A program made the position numbers and the translations under genes. The notes under the pieces are model-generated. The model was not told the DNA's origin, ran no database searches, and was given only the letters and a program-made list of their open reading frames with translations. A stretch of DNA of 6,627 bases from CAZISM01 sp964541895 (GTDB lineage: Bacteria; Zhuqueibacterota; Zhuqueibacteria; Residuimicrobiales; Residuimicrobiaceae), in NCBI GenBank assembly GCA_964541895.1, contig CAZISM010000212.1, forward strand, positions 1-6,627, read 5' to 3'. How positions within the stretch are numbered: position 1 is the stretch's first letter; every line of letters begins with the position of its first letter. Below are positions 6,095 through 6,627 of this stretch, piece after piece.

Positions 6095-6627
6095 ATGAGA
6101 TTACGAGTTTTCATTATCATCCTGGCTTTCGCATGCGGAGGATTATTCACCGCAAATGCCAAACAGCCGATGAACCTCATCCCGGCGCAAACCTTTATCA
6201 TGGGCAATCAATCCGGCAGCGGCCGCAGCGACGCGTTGCCGGCTCACCCGGTGACGCTCGAGGCCTATTATATGTCGCCCCATTTGGTCACCGTGCAACA
6301 GTACTGCGATTTTCTCAACGAGTCCGGCTGGGTGGACGTCAAGGGCTCTTGTGTGGTTTATAAAGAATCCGGCGATGCGCTTATAGAGCTCTGGCTCGGC
6401 CCCATCACACAGGAGGCCGGACGTTATGTTCCCAGAACCGGCATGGCCAACCTGCCCATGTATTATGTTTTTTGGAAAGGCGCAGCCCTCTTTTGCAACT
6501 ATCTCAGCGTCAAAGAGGGGCTGGAACCCTGTTACCAGCTGGCCAACATAACCGATATGCTCAAAGGCGATATCCTTGCCAAGCCGGAGTGGCCATGCGA
6601 CCTGACCGCCAGCGGCTATCACTTGCC
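6095..6627 (+). CDS. Exported formylglycine-generating-enzyme-fold (SUMF1/FGE-sulfatase family) protein, N-terminal 177 residues (cut by window edge)
   Basis: The frame is open from the ATG at 6095 to the edge. An N-terminal signal peptide is clear: MRLR, hydrophobic 5-19, and an ANA site at 20-22 for cleavage before Lys23. Cys14 lies within the hydrophobic stretch but lacks a proper lipobox. The mature part begins with the family opening NLIPAQTFIMGNQ (27-39), then HPVTLEAYYMSPHLVTVQQYCDFLN (51-75), PMYYVFWKGAALFCNYLS (121-138) and GLEPCYQ (142-148). It reaches ASGYHL (172-177), where the usual L-P-T-E-A-E-W-E block should begin. Catalytic cysteines and the C-terminal half are outside the window, so true formylglycine generation versus a non-enzymatic or other FGE-fold role cannot be decided. 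GAGAAG (6086-6091) is a weak ribosome site three bases before the start; the GTG at 6084 hits a stop at once. The 26-base spacing suggests an operon with the phosphoesterase and a shared extracytoplasmic compartment. Confidence 0.9.
   Translation, partial: MRLRVFIIILAFACGGLFTANAKQPMNLIPAQTFIMGNQSGSGRSDALPAHPVTLEAYYMSPHLVTVQQYCDFLNESGWVDVKGSCVVYKESGDALIELWLGPITQEAGRYVPRTGMANLPMYYVFWKGAALFCNYLSVKEGLEPCYQLANITDMLKGDILAKPEWPCDLTASGYHL

Noticed and set aside
6108..6141. Lipobox at Cys14 of the FGE-fold protein
   Set aside because: Residues before the Cys (A-F-A) do not match the lipobox, and a good signal peptidase I site (ANA, residues 20-22) follows.
6143..6622. 159-codon minus-strand frame
   Set aside because: Antisense to the FGE-fold gene, which has a signal peptide and family motifs.

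Overview
The window carries five protein genes in two divergent groups, plus one run of 100 Ns (3316-3415) that marks an assembly gap of unknown true length. It looks like a scaffold from a Gram-negative, probably environmental or uncultured bacterium. The reasons are the two exported proteins with Sec-type signal peptides, the moderately GC-rich genes with AT-rich promoter regions, and a phosphoglycerate mutase of the plant/trypanosomatid-like sequence class. I cannot name the phylum from the sequence; an FCB-type lineage is only a guess.

Left part (1-1588, minus strand): two genes in a probable operon. First is a 238-residue protein that aligns by eye with archaeal-type cofactor-independent phosphoglycerate mutase (ApgM). 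It lacks the inserted transferase domain and most catalytic residues, so it is probably a pseudoenzyme. Thirty bases downstream starts a HerA-like/DUF87-type ATPase with a clear Walker A motif, cut by the window edge after 280 residues.

Middle (1589-3415): a 156-bp AT-rich divergent intergenic region with candidate promoters on both strands and a perfect 12-bp palindrome. It is followed by a gpmI-type phosphoglycerate mutase with all expected catalytic residues; its last residues fall in the N gap. The dead ApgM-like gene and the intact iPGM are therefore divergently transcribed from one shared control region.

Intergenic stretch (3416-3845): no credible gene. It holds four or five inverted repeats, one of them a strong, symmetrical (bidirectional) intrinsic terminator at 3587-3635, and two candidate sigma70-type promoters reading right.

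Right part (3846-6627, plus strand): a probable two-gene operon for exported proteins. The first product is a 740-residue secreted metallophosphoesterase with two tandem jelly-roll-like domains, a purple-acid-phosphatase-type Fn3 domain and a calcineurin-like catalytic domain. After 26 bases comes the N-terminal part of an exported formylglycine-generating-enzyme-fold (SUMF1/FGE-sulfatase family) protein, cut by the window edge. The pair suggests periplasmic or surface processing of phosphorylated or decorated substrates, but the substrate is not visible. No RNA gene, CRISPR array or insertion sequence was seen.
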